From contig CP065018.1 of the NCBI GenBank assembly GCA_016700415.1, positions 1,116,001 to 1,180,000 on the forward strand: DNA of 64,000 bases, in the 5' to 3' direction. Every line of letters starts with the position of its first letter. Within the stretch, counting starts at the first letter, position 1. The stretch is from Flavobacteriales bacterium. Lineage in GTDB: Bacteria > Bacteroidota > Bacteroidia > Flavobacteriales_F > PHOS-HE28. Positions 9,900 to 18,661 of the stretch are shown in pieces. Made by a program: the position numbers and the translations under genes. A model generated the notes under the pieces. The model saw nothing but the letters and a program-made list of their open reading frames with translations. It searched no databases and was not told where the DNA came from.

Positions 9900-12800
9900 A
9901 TGTCCCACCGCATTCTTCCCGTCCTTGCGCTGTTCATCACCGCGTTCGCCGCACATGGTCAATCGGCACTGCGCTTTATTGAAAACCGCGGGCAATGGCC
10001 GGAAACCGTTTTCTTCCGCGCGGAAATGCCCGAAGCCACGCTCTGGTGCGAACGCGGTTCACTGGTGATCGACCGCTTTGATGCCGGGGCCATCGCAAGG
10101 CTGCATGCGGGCAACACCGGCGCGTATGAACCGGACGCCTCGCGCGTGATCCGGCACCATGCATTGCGCCTGCGATTTGCGAACGCCACCGGCCCGGTAC
10201 GCAGCGAAGGGATCGGCGTGCAGGGCGGCGCATACAACTACTTCATCGGGAACGACCGGCGCCACTGGGCCTCCAATGCACACGCCTTCTCCGCCGTGGT
10301 GCAGCATGACCTGTATCCCGGCATCGACCTGCGTTTGCGCCGTGGTGGCGAGGTGTTGAAATACGACGTGATAGTGGCCGCAGGTACGGACCCGAAGCAG
10401 GTAAAATTCACCTACGAAGGAGCCAACGGGATCACGCTGAAGGACGGCCTTTTGTGCATATCGACCTCCATGGGTGAAATGATCGAGGCGGTGCCCTTGG
10501 CCTACCAGATCAAGAACGGGCAAGAGGTGAAGGTGGATTGCCGCTATGCGCTGAAAGGTCCGGAGGTCTCCTTCGTGCTCGGTGCCTATGATCGGACCCA
10601 GGAGCTGGTGATCGACCCTGTGCTCTCATTCGCCAGCTATTCAGGATCCACCACGGACAATTTCGGCTATTCCGCGACCTTCGACCAGGACGGCTTTTTA
10701 TATTCCGGCAGCAGCGCCTTCGGTCAAGGCTATCCCACCACCATGGGCGCATACGATGTCACTTGGAACGGTGGCGACGGCAACCAGAACCCCGGCACGG
10801 ACATCGCATTGAGCAAGTGGGACACCACGGGAACGACATTGATCTGGAGCACATTTCTCGGCGGCAGTGGCGATGACCTTCCGCACAGCCTGATCGTGAA
10901 CAGCGCGAATGAGTTGATCGTGCTCGGCACCACGGGTTCGACGGATTTTCCCACCACGGCGAACGCCTTCCAAAGCACTTTCGGCGGTGGCACCCTCTTC
11001 ACACCGCAAGGCATCGGTACCACCTACCCGAACGGCACGGACATGATATTGGCACGGCTGAGCGCGAACGGCTCACAATTGTTGGCGAGCACCTACATGG
11101 GCGGCAACGCCAATGACGGCATCAACAGCGCGGCTGCCTTGAAGTTCAATTATGCGGACGAGATGCGCGGCGAGGTGGAGGTGACGCCCAACGGCAACAT
11201 CCTTGTGGCAAGCTGCACGCAAAGCGCGGACTTCCCCACGACGGCCGGAGCATACCGGGAATACTTTACCGGAGGAAGCCATGATGCCGTCCTCTTCGAG
11301 CTGACCCAGGACCTGAGCAATTTGGTGTGGAGCACCATGTTCGGCGGTTCGCTGGCGGACGCGGCCTATTCCCTGGAACAGGACAGCAACGGCAACATCT
11401 TCATCGCCGGCGGCACCGTCTCGCAGAACCTGCCCATCACACCGGGCACCGTGGGACCCATGAACCACGGCGGGCAGGCCGATGCCTTCGTGGCCTCCTT
11501 CAGCCCGGACGGGAGCAGCTTGTTGGCCTCCACTTATTTCGGCAGCACCGGCTACGACCAGTTCTACTTCGTGGACCTGGACGGTGCGGACAACGTGTAT
11601 CTGTTCGGCCAAACGAACGCTCCCGCGGGCGAACTCGTCTCGGGTGCCACCTATTTCGTAAGCACCGGCGGACAGCTGTTGGCCAAGCTATCGAACAACC
11701 TCACGAGCACCTTGTGGAGTTCCCGTTCCGGCACATTGTCAGGTGCAGGCGTCGGCGTACCGAACATCTCCCCGACCGCGTTCCTAGTGGACTACTGCGA
11801 CAAGATCTACATCAGCGGCTGGGGCAGTGCCGTGTTGGGAACGCTCACCACGAACGGCCTTCCAGTGTCACCGGACGCCTTCCAAGGCACCACCGACGGC
11901 AACGACTTCTATCTCGCCGTATTCGACATCGACATGAGCGGGCTTTCCTACGCCACCTACTTCGGCGGCCCCCAAAGCCTCGAGCACGTGGACGGCGGAA
12001 CGAGCCGCTTCGACCGGCGCGGGCGCGTGTACGGAGCAGTGTGCGCGGGCTGCGGCAACCATGATGATTTCCCTTCCACGCCCGGGGCCTGGAGCAATAC
12101 CAACAACTCCAACAACTGCAACTTGGGCGTGTTCAAATTCGATTTTGAGGCGCCCTTGGTGATCGCCGGCCTGGCCGCGACGGCACCGCTCTGTGCAGAC
12201 AGCGAGATCCAGTTCACCAACTTGAGCAACCTCGGTGCCACTTGGCATTGGGACTTCGGCGATGGCGGAACTTCAACAGCTGAAGCCCCGACGCACATTT
12301 ATGACACATCCGGATCCTATACCGTGACCTTGGTCGCGACCAACCCTGTCGCCTGCAACCACGCGGATTCAGCCAGTATCGTGGTGAACGTCCTTCCGGC
12401 AGCGCCCTTGCTTCAGCCCTTGGACGACATCATCATATGCGGCCCGCTCGGCAGTGTTGTGCTTACCGCTTCCGCGCAAGGCACCGCCACGGAATGGGTC
12501 TGGTCCAGCAACCCGCTCTTCACCGATACGCTCAACACCCCACCTTCCGACAGCACGGCCACGCTCGACCCGGTGACGCCTGGCACCTACTACGTGCAAG
12601 CGGCGAACAGCGGTGGTTGCGCGGCAACCGGCCAGTTGACGGTCGCGTCCGCGTTGGCACAGGCCACCATCACACCGGACGTATCGATCTGCTCGGATGA
12701 CAGCGCGACGATCACGTTAAGCGGTATCGATGCCGGCTCCGTGATCACTTGGTCACCGCCGGACATGATCCTCTCCGGACAAGGCACGGCCCAGATCACG

Positions 12801-13421
12801 GTGAGCCCGCAGAACGCGACCTACTTCGTCGCGACGGTGACCAGTCCCTCCGGTTGTACATGGACCGATAGCGCATTGGTGGATGTATCCTTGATGAACG
12901 GTAGCGGCGTCACTGTGAGCGTGGACCAAAGCGTGGTGCTCGGCGGCACGACGGTACACCTGTTGGCCACGCCAAGCAGCGGCGTCACCTATTTATGGCA
13001 ACCGGCAGCCGCGGTGAGCGACCCTACGATCGCCGCGCCCACGGCCGTTGTGAACGAGACCACGACCTTCTATGTCACCGTGAGCGACGGCACCTGTTCG
13101 CGCACCGATTCGGTGAAGGTGCTGGTGCATGAACTGCTCTGTGATGAACCGGACATCTTCGTCCCGGACGCCTTCACGCCCAACGGCGACGGCAACAACG
13201 ACGTGCTCTTCGTGCGCGGCCGCAACATCGCCGACCTGGACTTCAAGGTGTTCGACCGTTGGGGCGAAGTGGTGTTCCAAACGACCGATCAAGCAGCGGG
13301 CTGGGACGGCGCGTACAAAGGCAAGCCCGTAGACCCTGCGGTGTACGTGTATTGGCTCACCGTGCATTGCGTGGACGGCCAGGAGTTCTTCACCAAGGGT
13401 AACGTTTCGGTGATCCGATGA
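9900..13421 (+). CDS. SBBP-repeat/PKD surface protein with T9SS type B sorting domain
   Basis: The 1173-residue protein has a signal peptide (about 1-20). Next comes an N-terminal domain beginning FIENRGQWPETVFFRAE, which usually precedes SBBP repeats. A long series of SBBP beta-propeller repeats follows (LGGSGDDLPHSLIVNS, GTTGSTDFPTTANAFQ, about residues 230-730), then a PKD domain (WHWDFGDGG near 781), further Ig-like stretches, and a CHU_C type B sorting domain from about 1080 (VPDAFTPNGDGNND, FDRWGEVVF, GWDG). It is expected to be T9SS-exported and surface-attached. Its stop overlaps the next PorP/SprF start by 4 bp, repeating the module organisation seen at 1-5655. Confidence 0.92.
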   Translation: MSHRILPVLALFITAFAAHGQSALRFIENRGQWPETVFFRAEMPEATLWCERGSLVIDRFDAGAIARLHAGNTGAYEPDASRVIRHHALRLRFANATGPVRSEGIGVQGGAYNYFIGNDRRHWASNAHAFSAVVQHDLYPGIDLRLRRGGEVLKYDVIVAAGTDPKQVKFTYEGANGITLKDGLLCISTSMGEMIEAVPLAYQIKNGQEVKVDCRYALKGPEVSFVLGAYDRTQELVIDPVLSFASYSGSTTDNFGYSATFDQDGFLYSGSSAFGQGYPTTMGAYDVTWNGGDGNQNPGTDIALSKWDTTGTTLIWSTFLGGSGDDLPHSLIVNSANELIVLGTTGSTDFPTTANAFQSTFGGGTLFTPQGIGTTYPNGTDMILARLSANGSQLLASTYMGGNANDGINSAAALKFNYADEMRGEVEVTPNGNILVASCTQSADFPTTAGAYREYFTGGSHDAVLFELTQDLSNLVWSTMFGGSLADAAYSLEQDSNGNIFIAGGTVSQNLPITPGTVGPMNHGGQADAFVASFSPDGSSLLASTYFGSTGYDQFYFVDLDGADNVYLFGQTNAPAGELVSGATYFVSTGGQLLAKLSNNLTSTLWSSRSGTLSGAGVGVPNISPTAFLVDYCDKIYISGWGSAVLGTLTTNGLPVSPDAFQGTTDGNDFYLAVFDIDMSGLSYATYFGGPQSLEHVDGGTSRFDRRGRVYGAVCAGCGNHDDFPSTPGAWSNTNNSNNCNLGVFKFDFEAPLVIAGLAATAPLCADSEIQFTNLSNLGATWHWDFGDGGTSTAEAPTHIYDTSGSYTVTLVATNPVACNHADSASIVVNVLPAAPLLQPLDDIIICGPLGSVVLTASAQGTATEWVWSSNPLFTDTLNTPPSDSTATLDPVTPGTYYVQAANSGGCAATGQLTVASALAQATITPDVSICSDDSATITLSGIDAGSVITWSPPDMILSGQGTAQITVSPQNATYFVATVTSPSGCTWTDSALVDVSLMNGSGVTVSVDQSVVLGGTTVHLLATPSSGVTYLWQPAAAVSDPTIAAPTAVVNETTTFYVTVSDGTCSRTDSVKVLVHELLCDEPDIFVPDAFTPNGDGNNDVLFVRGRNIADLDFKVFDRWGEVVFQTTDQAAGWDGAYKGKPVDPAVYVYWLTVHCVDGQEFFTKGNVSVIR

Positions 13422-14500
13422 TCTGGTTTAAGAAGCCTCAAGCTGTAAGCTTCAAGCCACAAGTTTTGGCCCGAAAGTCTACGGCTATCAAGCTTGTGGC
13501 TTCTGGCTTGTGGCTGATCGCAGCCCTCACGAGCGGCTCAACAGTCGCACAAGACATCCACTTCTCCCAGTTCTTCAACGCGCCATACGCGCAAAGCCCG
13601 GCCAACATCGGACAGTTCGACGGGGACTACCGTGCGGGAGCGATCTACCGGCAGCAATGGCGCAGCGTCACCACACCCTACAGCACCTTCGGCATCGGCG
13701 GCGATGCGGCGCACTTCGTGGGCGTGGACGGCCTTGGGCTTGGCGCATGGATCTACAACGACAAGGCCGGTGATTCACGCTTGAACACCTTCCACGCGGA
13801 CCTCGGGGCCAGTTGGACAGAGCGCTTTGGCGGAACAAAAGAACACAGCCTCACCGGCGGCGTGCAAGTGGGCATCACGGCGGTGAGCATCGACTACAGC
13901 GCGCTCCGCTTCGATGCACAGTACAACGGCTTCAGCTATGATCCATCGCTGGGTAACGACGAAAAGTTCACCCGCGATTCACGCTCACACCCGGACCTCC
14001 ATGCCGGCATCACCTATCGCTACACACCGGAGAAACGGCGCAACTTCGAGGCCGGTATCGCCTTCTTCAACCTCACCAATCCGGACGTTTCGCTCTTCGA
14101 CGCCGCCCCTTCGCCGCTGGACACCCGCGCCAACCTTCACCTGAAAGGACAATTCCCCGTGAGCGAAAAGCTGGACGTGCTGCCCATGCTGCAATGGCAG
14201 GCTCAGGGAAAATTCCGCGAGTTCGACCTCGGCGGCATGGTGCGTTACATCATGCTGGACCGCTGGAACCTGATGCGGGCGGTGCAGGCCGGGGTCTTCT
14301 GGCGCACGAAGGACGCGGGATATCTCTACGCGGGACTGGAGCATGACGATTGGACTTTCGGGCTGAGCTATGACATCAACCTGAGCCGCTTGGAACCCGC
14401 GAGCCTCAACCGTGGCGGTTTCGAGGTGACGGCGATCAAAGTATTCCGCAAGCGGCCACCCGTACCGGTGCGATACAAAGCTTGCCCCGACCAGATGTGA
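13418..14500 (+). CDS. PorP/SprF-family outer membrane protein, second copy
   Basis: The 360-residue protein carries the family signature after its signal peptide (QDIHFSQFFNAPYAQSPAN, then YRQQW). It is longer than the copy at 2558 mostly at the N-terminus. Codons 6-35 (13435-13519) lie inside a 7-nt-periodic repeat of the type otherwise found in spacers (GCTTGTG, GCTTCTG, GCTTGTG units), which encodes part of the signal peptide (KLVASGLWLIAALTSG). ATG 13418 overlaps the adhesin stop (ATGA), so the start is well supported. Function is inferred from the family: outer membrane support for the upstream type B adhesin. Confidence 0.9.
   Translation: MIWFKKPQAVSFKPQVLARKSTAIKLVASGLWLIAALTSGSTVAQDIHFSQFFNAPYAQSPANIGQFDGDYRAGAIYRQQWRSVTTPYSTFGIGGDAAHFVGVDGLGLGAWIYNDKAGDSRLNTFHADLGASWTERFGGTKEHSLTGGVQVGITAVSIDYSALRFDAQYNGFSYDPSLGNDEKFTRDSRSHPDLHAGITYRYTPEKRRNFEAGIAFFNLTNPDVSLFDAAPSPLDTRANLHLKGQFPVSEKLDVLPMLQWQAQGKFREFDLGGMVRYIMLDRWNLMRAVQAGVFWRTKDAGYLYAGLEHDDWTFGLSYDINLSRLEPASLNRGGFEVTAIKVFRKRPPVPVRYKACPDQM
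13435..13519 (+). repeat. Heptamer-periodic repeat inside the PorP/SprF signal-peptide region
   Basis: Units GCCTCAA, GCTGTAA, GCTTCAA and GCCACAA run from 13435 to 13462. Units GCTTGTG, GCTTCTG, GCTTGTG and GCTGATC run from 13492 to 13519. The second block is the complement of the first in base use (GCTTG versus CAAGC). The same family occurs in the spacer at 22475-22535. Confidence 0.8.
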
Positions 14501-14505
14501 TAGCG

Positions 14506-16785
14506 ATGCGGATGCTGAAAACCAACGCAGTGCTGCGACCCTTTCAGGGTCGGTTCGCGCGTTGGATTTTGTCGAATTCTAATCGCTGTGACCCTTTCAG
14601 GGTCGAACATGAAGAACCTTCCGACCCTGAAGGGGTCGCAGAAATAGGAGCGCGTTGGGGATATTCGCTAATTGCTGTGACCCCGCCGTACGGTGGGTCG
14701 AACGCAGTCCAATTGTGCCATGCCGAAGGATTTCAACATGCAGAAATTTCCGGCCCTGAAAGGGTCGAAGAAATTAGAAATGTTGAACACAACGCGTTTC
14801 TTCCGACCCTGAAAGGGTCGCAGCCGCATTCCCGGAACCACGTTTTTCGGATCGGTTTCTGCTTTGCCATACTGCTTTGCTGGATGCTGCAGCAATTGCA
14901 TGCGCAGAGCGCAACGCAATTCATCACTTGGGGCGACCGTGCGATGGCGCTGAAGGATGTCTACGGTGCCTCCCGTTACTACGGCGAAGCGTTGAAGGTG
15001 GAACCCGGCATCATGGAGACGCAATGGAAATATGCCGAGGCCTGCCGCTTGAGCAACCAATACGGCGAGGCCGCGCTGTTCTATGACAAGGTGGAACGGA
15101 AGGACCGGGGCGTGAAGCATCCGGAAGCGTTGCGCTGGCTTGCGGAAATGCAGATGTCCACAGGGCATTACGACGATGCGGAGCAGACCTGGCCCAAGGT
15201 CAAGCGCAAGGAACGGCACAAGGACTCCATGGTCGCACAGCGAGCGGACAACGGGATCGAGGGCTGCCGCTTGGCAAAGGCGATGATGGCGGATCCGGAC
15301 AGCCTGGTGGAGATCGAGCATTTGCCGATGCCGGTGAACAGCTATGATAGCGAATTCGGTGCGCGTACCGGGCCGGACAGCGCTTTGTACTTCACGTCGT
15401 TGCGCGGTGAAGTGAACGCCGAGGGTGCGGTGAAGGACACGACGGATTACCATGCGCGCATCTTCCGGACGCAGGAAGTGAACGGTACGTGGAATGCACC
15501 CACAGCCCTGGCCGACAACGTGAACAACAGCGTCAACAACGCCAACAGCACCTGGTCCACTGACGGGCGATGGTCCTACTTTTCGCGGGAGGACGGGCCG
15601 GGGAACTTCAGCATCCGCGCGGTGGATCTGCGCAACGCCAACGACACCGGCACCGTGGTGCTCCGCGTGCCCGGAAGCACCGTGACCCAACCGATGGTGG
15701 CTTCCTACGAGAACACCGACATGCTTTTCTTCGCCTCCAACATGCCCGGCGGACAAGGCGGCATGGACATCTGGTGGGGGCGCATCGTTGGCGCAGAGCT
15801 GTTTGAGAAGAAACCGCTGGGGCCACCGGTGAACACGCCCGGGAACGAGACCGGCCCTTACCTGGACGCGACGGACAACACGCTCTACTTCGGCTCGGAT
15901 TTCCTGCCCGGCATGGGCGGTTACGACCTCTTCAAAAGCCTGTTGAGCAACAACGCTCCGGGGCATCCGATCAACATGGGCGTCCCGTTCAACAGCCCTG
16001 CAAACGACCTCTATCCTGCCGTGAGCGCAGCCACCATGTCCGGCTGGTTCACCAGCAACCGCGCGGGTGCCTTCGCTGAAAAAGGCGAGACCTGCTGCAA
16101 CGACCTCTTCCGGTTCAGCTATCCCCATCAAGTGATCACGGAAATACTTCCGCCGGACAGTTCGCTACCCGCGCTGGACACGGCGAAGCTGTCCGTCATC
16201 CGCCTCAAGCGCATCACCTCGCTCCGCGAAAAGCTGCCCATCCGCCTGTATTTCCACAACGACGAGCCGGACCCGCGCAGCTGGGACACCACCACCACGT
16301 TGGACTACGCCGGGACCTACCGGAGCTACAGCGCGAAAAAGCCTGCTTACGACTCGGCTTGGGCGGCGACCTCCACGGGCACATCGGCCATCGACGCCTT
16401 CTTCGCGCAGCAGGTGGACCAAGGCTTCGCGCAGCTCAATGACTTCATCGCGTTGCTGAAACAGGCACTGGGCGAAGGTCAGCAGATCACGTTACAAGTG
16501 CGCGGGTACGCCAGCCCATTGGCCAAAAGCGACTACAATAAGAACCTCTCGCTGCGGCGCATCAACACGCTGGTGCATTACATGGAGCGCTCCGGGAACG
16601 GCGAGTTGCTTCCCTATCTGAACGGCACGGCGGAGAACGGCGGCAAGCTCACGGTGTGGAAGTCACCGTTCGGGAAAAGCACTGCCGACGCCTCGGTCAG
16701 CGACCGCTTGGACGACCTACGGCATTCGGTGTACAGCGTGGGCGCAGCGAAAGAACGGAGGATCGAGATCGAGCAGGTGCAATAG
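14506..16785 (+). CDS. OmpA-family protein with TPR-like and PD40 domains; uncertain start
   Basis: From the mature N-terminus (after LHAQ, near 14902) the protein has a TPR-like region (ALKDVYGASRYYGEALKVEP), PD40 blades (MLFFASNMPGGQGGMDI; LYFGSDFLPGMGGYDLF) and a C-terminal OmpA-like domain (LQVRGYASPLAKSDYNKNLS). It is the periplasmic partner of the second T9SS module. The start is a problem: the signal peptide (FRIGFCFAILLCWMLQQLHAQ) begins near 14845, but no ATG, GTG or TTG lies just before it in frame. The frame stays open back through six GACCC palindromes to ATG 14506, 5 nt after the previous stop. A non-canonical start (for example CTG 14809), or a palindrome array inserted into the 5' end, would explain this. 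Confidence 0.85.
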   Translation: MRMLKTNAVLRPFQGRFARWILSNSNRCDPFRVEHEEPSDPEGVAEIGARWGYSLIAVTPPYGGSNAVQLCHAEGFQHAEISGPERVEEIRNVEHNAFLPTLKGSQPHSRNHVFRIGFCFAILLCWMLQQLHAQSATQFITWGDRAMALKDVYGASRYYGEALKVEPGIMETQWKYAEACRLSNQYGEAALFYDKVERKDRGVKHPEALRWLAEMQMSTGHYDDAEQTWPKVKRKERHKDSMVAQRADNGIEGCRLAKAMMADPDSLVEIEHLPMPVNSYDSEFGARTGPDSALYFTSLRGEVNAEGAVKDTTDYHARIFRTQEVNGTWNAPTALADNVNNSVNNANSTWSTDGRWSYFSREDGPGNFSIRAVDLRNANDTGTVVLRVPGSTVTQPMVASYENTDMLFFASNMPGGQGGMDIWWGRIVGAELFEKKPLGPPVNTPGNETGPYLDATDNTLYFGSDFLPGMGGYDLFKSLLSNNAPGHPINMGVPFNSPANDLYPAVSAATMSGWFTSNRAGAFAEKGETCCNDLFRFSYPHQVITEILPPDSSLPALDTAKLSVIRLKRITSLREKLPIRLYFHNDEPDPRSWDTTTTLDYAGTYRSYSAKKPAYDSAWAATSTGTSAIDAFFAQQVDQGFAQLNDFIALLKQALGEGQQITLQVRGYASPLAKSDYNKNLSLRRINTLVHYMERSGNGELLPYLNGTAENGGKLTVWKSPFGKSTADASVSDRLDDLRHSVYSVGAAKERRIEIEQVQ
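14536..14820. repeat. Array of six GACCC...GGGTC palindromes
   Basis: Copies lie at 14536-14552, 14590-14604, 14622-14638, 14679-14699, 14751-14767 and 14804-14820. The first two read ACCCTTTCAGGGT; the third, fifth and sixth are in the opposite orientation (CTGAAGGGG or CTGAAAGGG); the fourth has a different centre. Flanking words recur (GCTGTGACCC, GGGTCGAAC, GGGTCGCAG). Spacers are unequal, so this is a REP/BIME-like array. It lies within the open frame of the OmpA gene. Confidence 0.85.
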
Positions 16786-16856
16786 AACCCTGATCACGCT
16801 GAAAGAGCTGGTCTACTCTGATAGCGCCATGTGTGGATGGTGACCGGACGTTCGCG

Positions 16857-16891
16857 GACTCACGACTCCAGACTCAAGACTCCGGACACAA
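16857..16891. repeat. GACTCNN heptamer array
   Basis: Five consecutive 7-nt units: GACTCAC, GACTCCA, GACTCAA, GACTCCG, GACACAA. It lies in the spacer upstream of pepE. The same family recurs at 22536-22593 and, inverted, at 29313-29355. Confidence 0.8.
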
Positions 16892-16972
16892 AACAACTCA
16901 GTGCCTCTGGCAACTGCAACTGCCACCACCATCTGCCCCCAACAAACTACCTTGGCCCCACAACGCCACCGC

Positions 16973-17680
16973 ATGCAATTACTCCTCCTTTCCAACTCCA
17001 CCCTTCCCGGCGAAAAGTATCTGGGCTGGCCCGAGGAACACCTCAAGCAATTCTTAGGCGTACCGAAGCGCATCGCGTTCGTTCCTTTCGCAGCCGTCAC
17101 CATGAGCTTGGATGATTATGCGAAACGCACGCAAGAGGCTTTTGCGGCATTGGGCCATGAGCTCTTCAGCCTGCATTCGGAAATCGACAAGGTGAAGGCA
17201 TTGAAGACCGCTGAGGCCGTGGCCGTGGGCGGCGGCAACTCCTTCCAGCTGCTGCGCACGCTGTACAGCACCGAGCTTGTCCGTGCGTTGCGCGTGCGGG
17301 TGATGGGCGGACTGCCGTACGTGGGCTGGAGCGCCGGCAGCAACGTGGCCTGCCCTACCATCATGACCACCAACGACATGCCCATCACCGAGGTGCCCAC
17401 CATGCGCGCCATGGGACTCGTGCCCTTCCAGATCAATCCGCACTACACCGAGGCGACCATCGCCGGGCATGGCGGCGAGAGCCGGGATGCGCGCATCGCG
17501 GAATACCTGGAACTGAACCAACGGTCCGTGGTAGTCGGGTTACGTGAAGGCACGCTGTTGAACGTGGACGGCGACCGCTTGACCGTGGAGGGCAACGGGA
17601 TGCGTGTGTTCCGCCATGGCAAAGAATCCAAGGACGTGGCCGGCGGAGTTGAACTGCGCACTTCGTTGGCGGACGCGTGA
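16973..17680 (+). CDS. pepE: Dipeptidase E (peptidase family S51)
   Basis: A cytoplasmic alpha-aspartyl dipeptidase that hydrolyses Asp-X dipeptides. ATG 16973 gives 235 residues starting MQLLLLSNSTLPG, which matches the known start of PepE; the frame is open further upstream but only through spacer sequence. The nucleophile Ser120 is in GWSAG, and the flanking motifs VGGGNSFQLL, ACPTIMTTNDMPI and QINPHY carry the conserved Asp and His region. The length matches the 229-residue E. coli protein. A weak TACCTTGG promoter-like box lies about 16 nt upstream. It stands alone between the T9SS module and mscS. Confidence 0.93.
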   Translation: MQLLLLSNSTLPGEKYLGWPEEHLKQFLGVPKRIAFVPFAAVTMSLDDYAKRTQEAFAALGHELFSLHSEIDKVKALKTAEAVAVGGGNSFQLLRTLYSTELVRALRVRVMGGLPYVGWSAGSNVACPTIMTTNDMPITEVPTMRAMGLVPFQINPHYTEATIAGHGGESRDARIAEYLELNQRSVVVGLREGTLLNVDGDRLTVEGNGMRVFRHGKESKDVAGGVELRTSLADA

Positions 17681-17686
17681 CCCACT

Positions 17687-17735
17687 TTTCAACTTTCAAC
17701 TTTCAACTTTCAACTTTCAAGTTCCAGGTTTCAAT
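17687..17735. repeat. TTTCAAC heptamer array just before the mscS start
   Basis: Seven units: TTTCAAC four times, then TTTCAAG, TTCCAGG, TTTCAAT. The array ends 8 nt before the mscS ATG and so covers the place of a ribosome binding site. Confidence 0.85.
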
Positions 17736-17743
17736 AGAGCGGC

Positions 17744-18661
17744 ATGAAGGAGGAATCCGGCACATTCGAGACCCTGATGCGCAGCCTCGGCATGGACCTG
17801 CTGATGCTGCTGAAGGTGATAGCCATCCTCTTCGCGGCGTGGTTCGTGGAGCGGCTGATCTACTTCGCACTGCGGCGGGGCTACGCTAAGGCCAAGGCCC
17901 AAGGTCGTGAGGAGATGACGCGCTACCGCTTCTTCCGCAACGGTGTGCGCACCATGATGGTGATCCTCGCCCTGGTCGCGATCATCTACACCATACCCTC
18001 GTTGCGCTCCTTCGCGCTCACGCTCTTCGCCGGTGCCGGTATCCTGGCGGTGGTCATCGGTTTCGCGGCCCAGAAGGCCTTCAGCGACATCATCAGTGGC
18101 GCTTTCATCGTGGCCTTCAAACCCTTCCGCGTCGGTGACTTTATCCAAGCGGGGGAAGCCAGCGTGTTCGGCACCGTGGAGGACATCAACCTGCGGCACA
18201 CCACCATCCTCACTTTCGAGAACCGCCGCTTGGTGATCCCCAACTCCATCCTCAGCGAGGACCGCATCCTCAACAGCAGCATCAAGGACGAGAGCACATG
18301 CGAGTTCATCGAGTTTGAGCTGGCGCTGCATGCTGACGTTGAACTGGCGATCAGCCTGCTCCAACACCAAGCCTTGTTGCACCCGGACCGGATCAAAAGT
18401 CCGGACGTCACCAACATGGAAAAGCCGGGCGAGGCCATCACCGTGCGGTTGGTGAAGATCAACGAGGGCGCCATCACCCTCCGCACGTACGTCTGGGCCA
18501 AAGACCCCGTGACCGCGCGGCGCATGCACTACGACATGAACGAGGCGATGCTGCGGATCTTCAACGAGAACAACGTCCCCTTCTCGCTGCCCATCCGCCG
18601 TTCGATCCAATCGGACCATACCCGCGCGAACCCGCCCCACCATGGCCAAGCTCCGCAGTGA
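17744..18661 (+). CDS. MscS-family small-conductance mechanosensitive channel
   Basis: The 305-residue inner membrane protein has about three hydrophobic segments in the N-terminal 120 residues. The pore-lining helix is Gly/Ala-rich (FAGAGILAVVIGFAAQKAF). The beta domain (FRVGDFIQAGEASVFGTVEDINLRHTTI) and a mixed C-terminal domain follow. Channels of this family release solutes on hypo-osmotic shock. The gene overlaps the corA start by 20 bp, so the two ion-transport genes form an operon. The start codon lies directly behind a TTTCAAC heptamer array. Confidence 0.92.
   Translation: MKEESGTFETLMRSLGMDLLMLLKVIAILFAAWFVERLIYFALRRGYAKAKAQGREEMTRYRFFRNGVRTMMVILALVAIIYTIPSLRSFALTLFAGAGILAVVIGFAAQKAFSDIISGAFIVAFKPFRVGDFIQAGEASVFGTVEDINLRHTTILTFENRRLVIPNSILSEDRILNSSIKDESTCEFIEFELALHADVELAISLLQHQALLHPDRIKSPDVTNMEKPGEAITVRLVKINEGAITLRTYVWAKDPVTARRMHYDMNEAMLRIFNENNVPFSLPIRRSIQSDHTRANPPHHGQAPQ

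Noticed and set aside
14536..14820. Possible CRISPR array
   Set aside because: The repeats are 15-21 nt palindromes in both orientations, with differing centres and unequal spacing, and no cas genes are in the window.
14668..16131. 487-codon minus-strand frame opposite the OmpA gene
   Set aside because: Antisense to PD40 repeats with no domain of its own.
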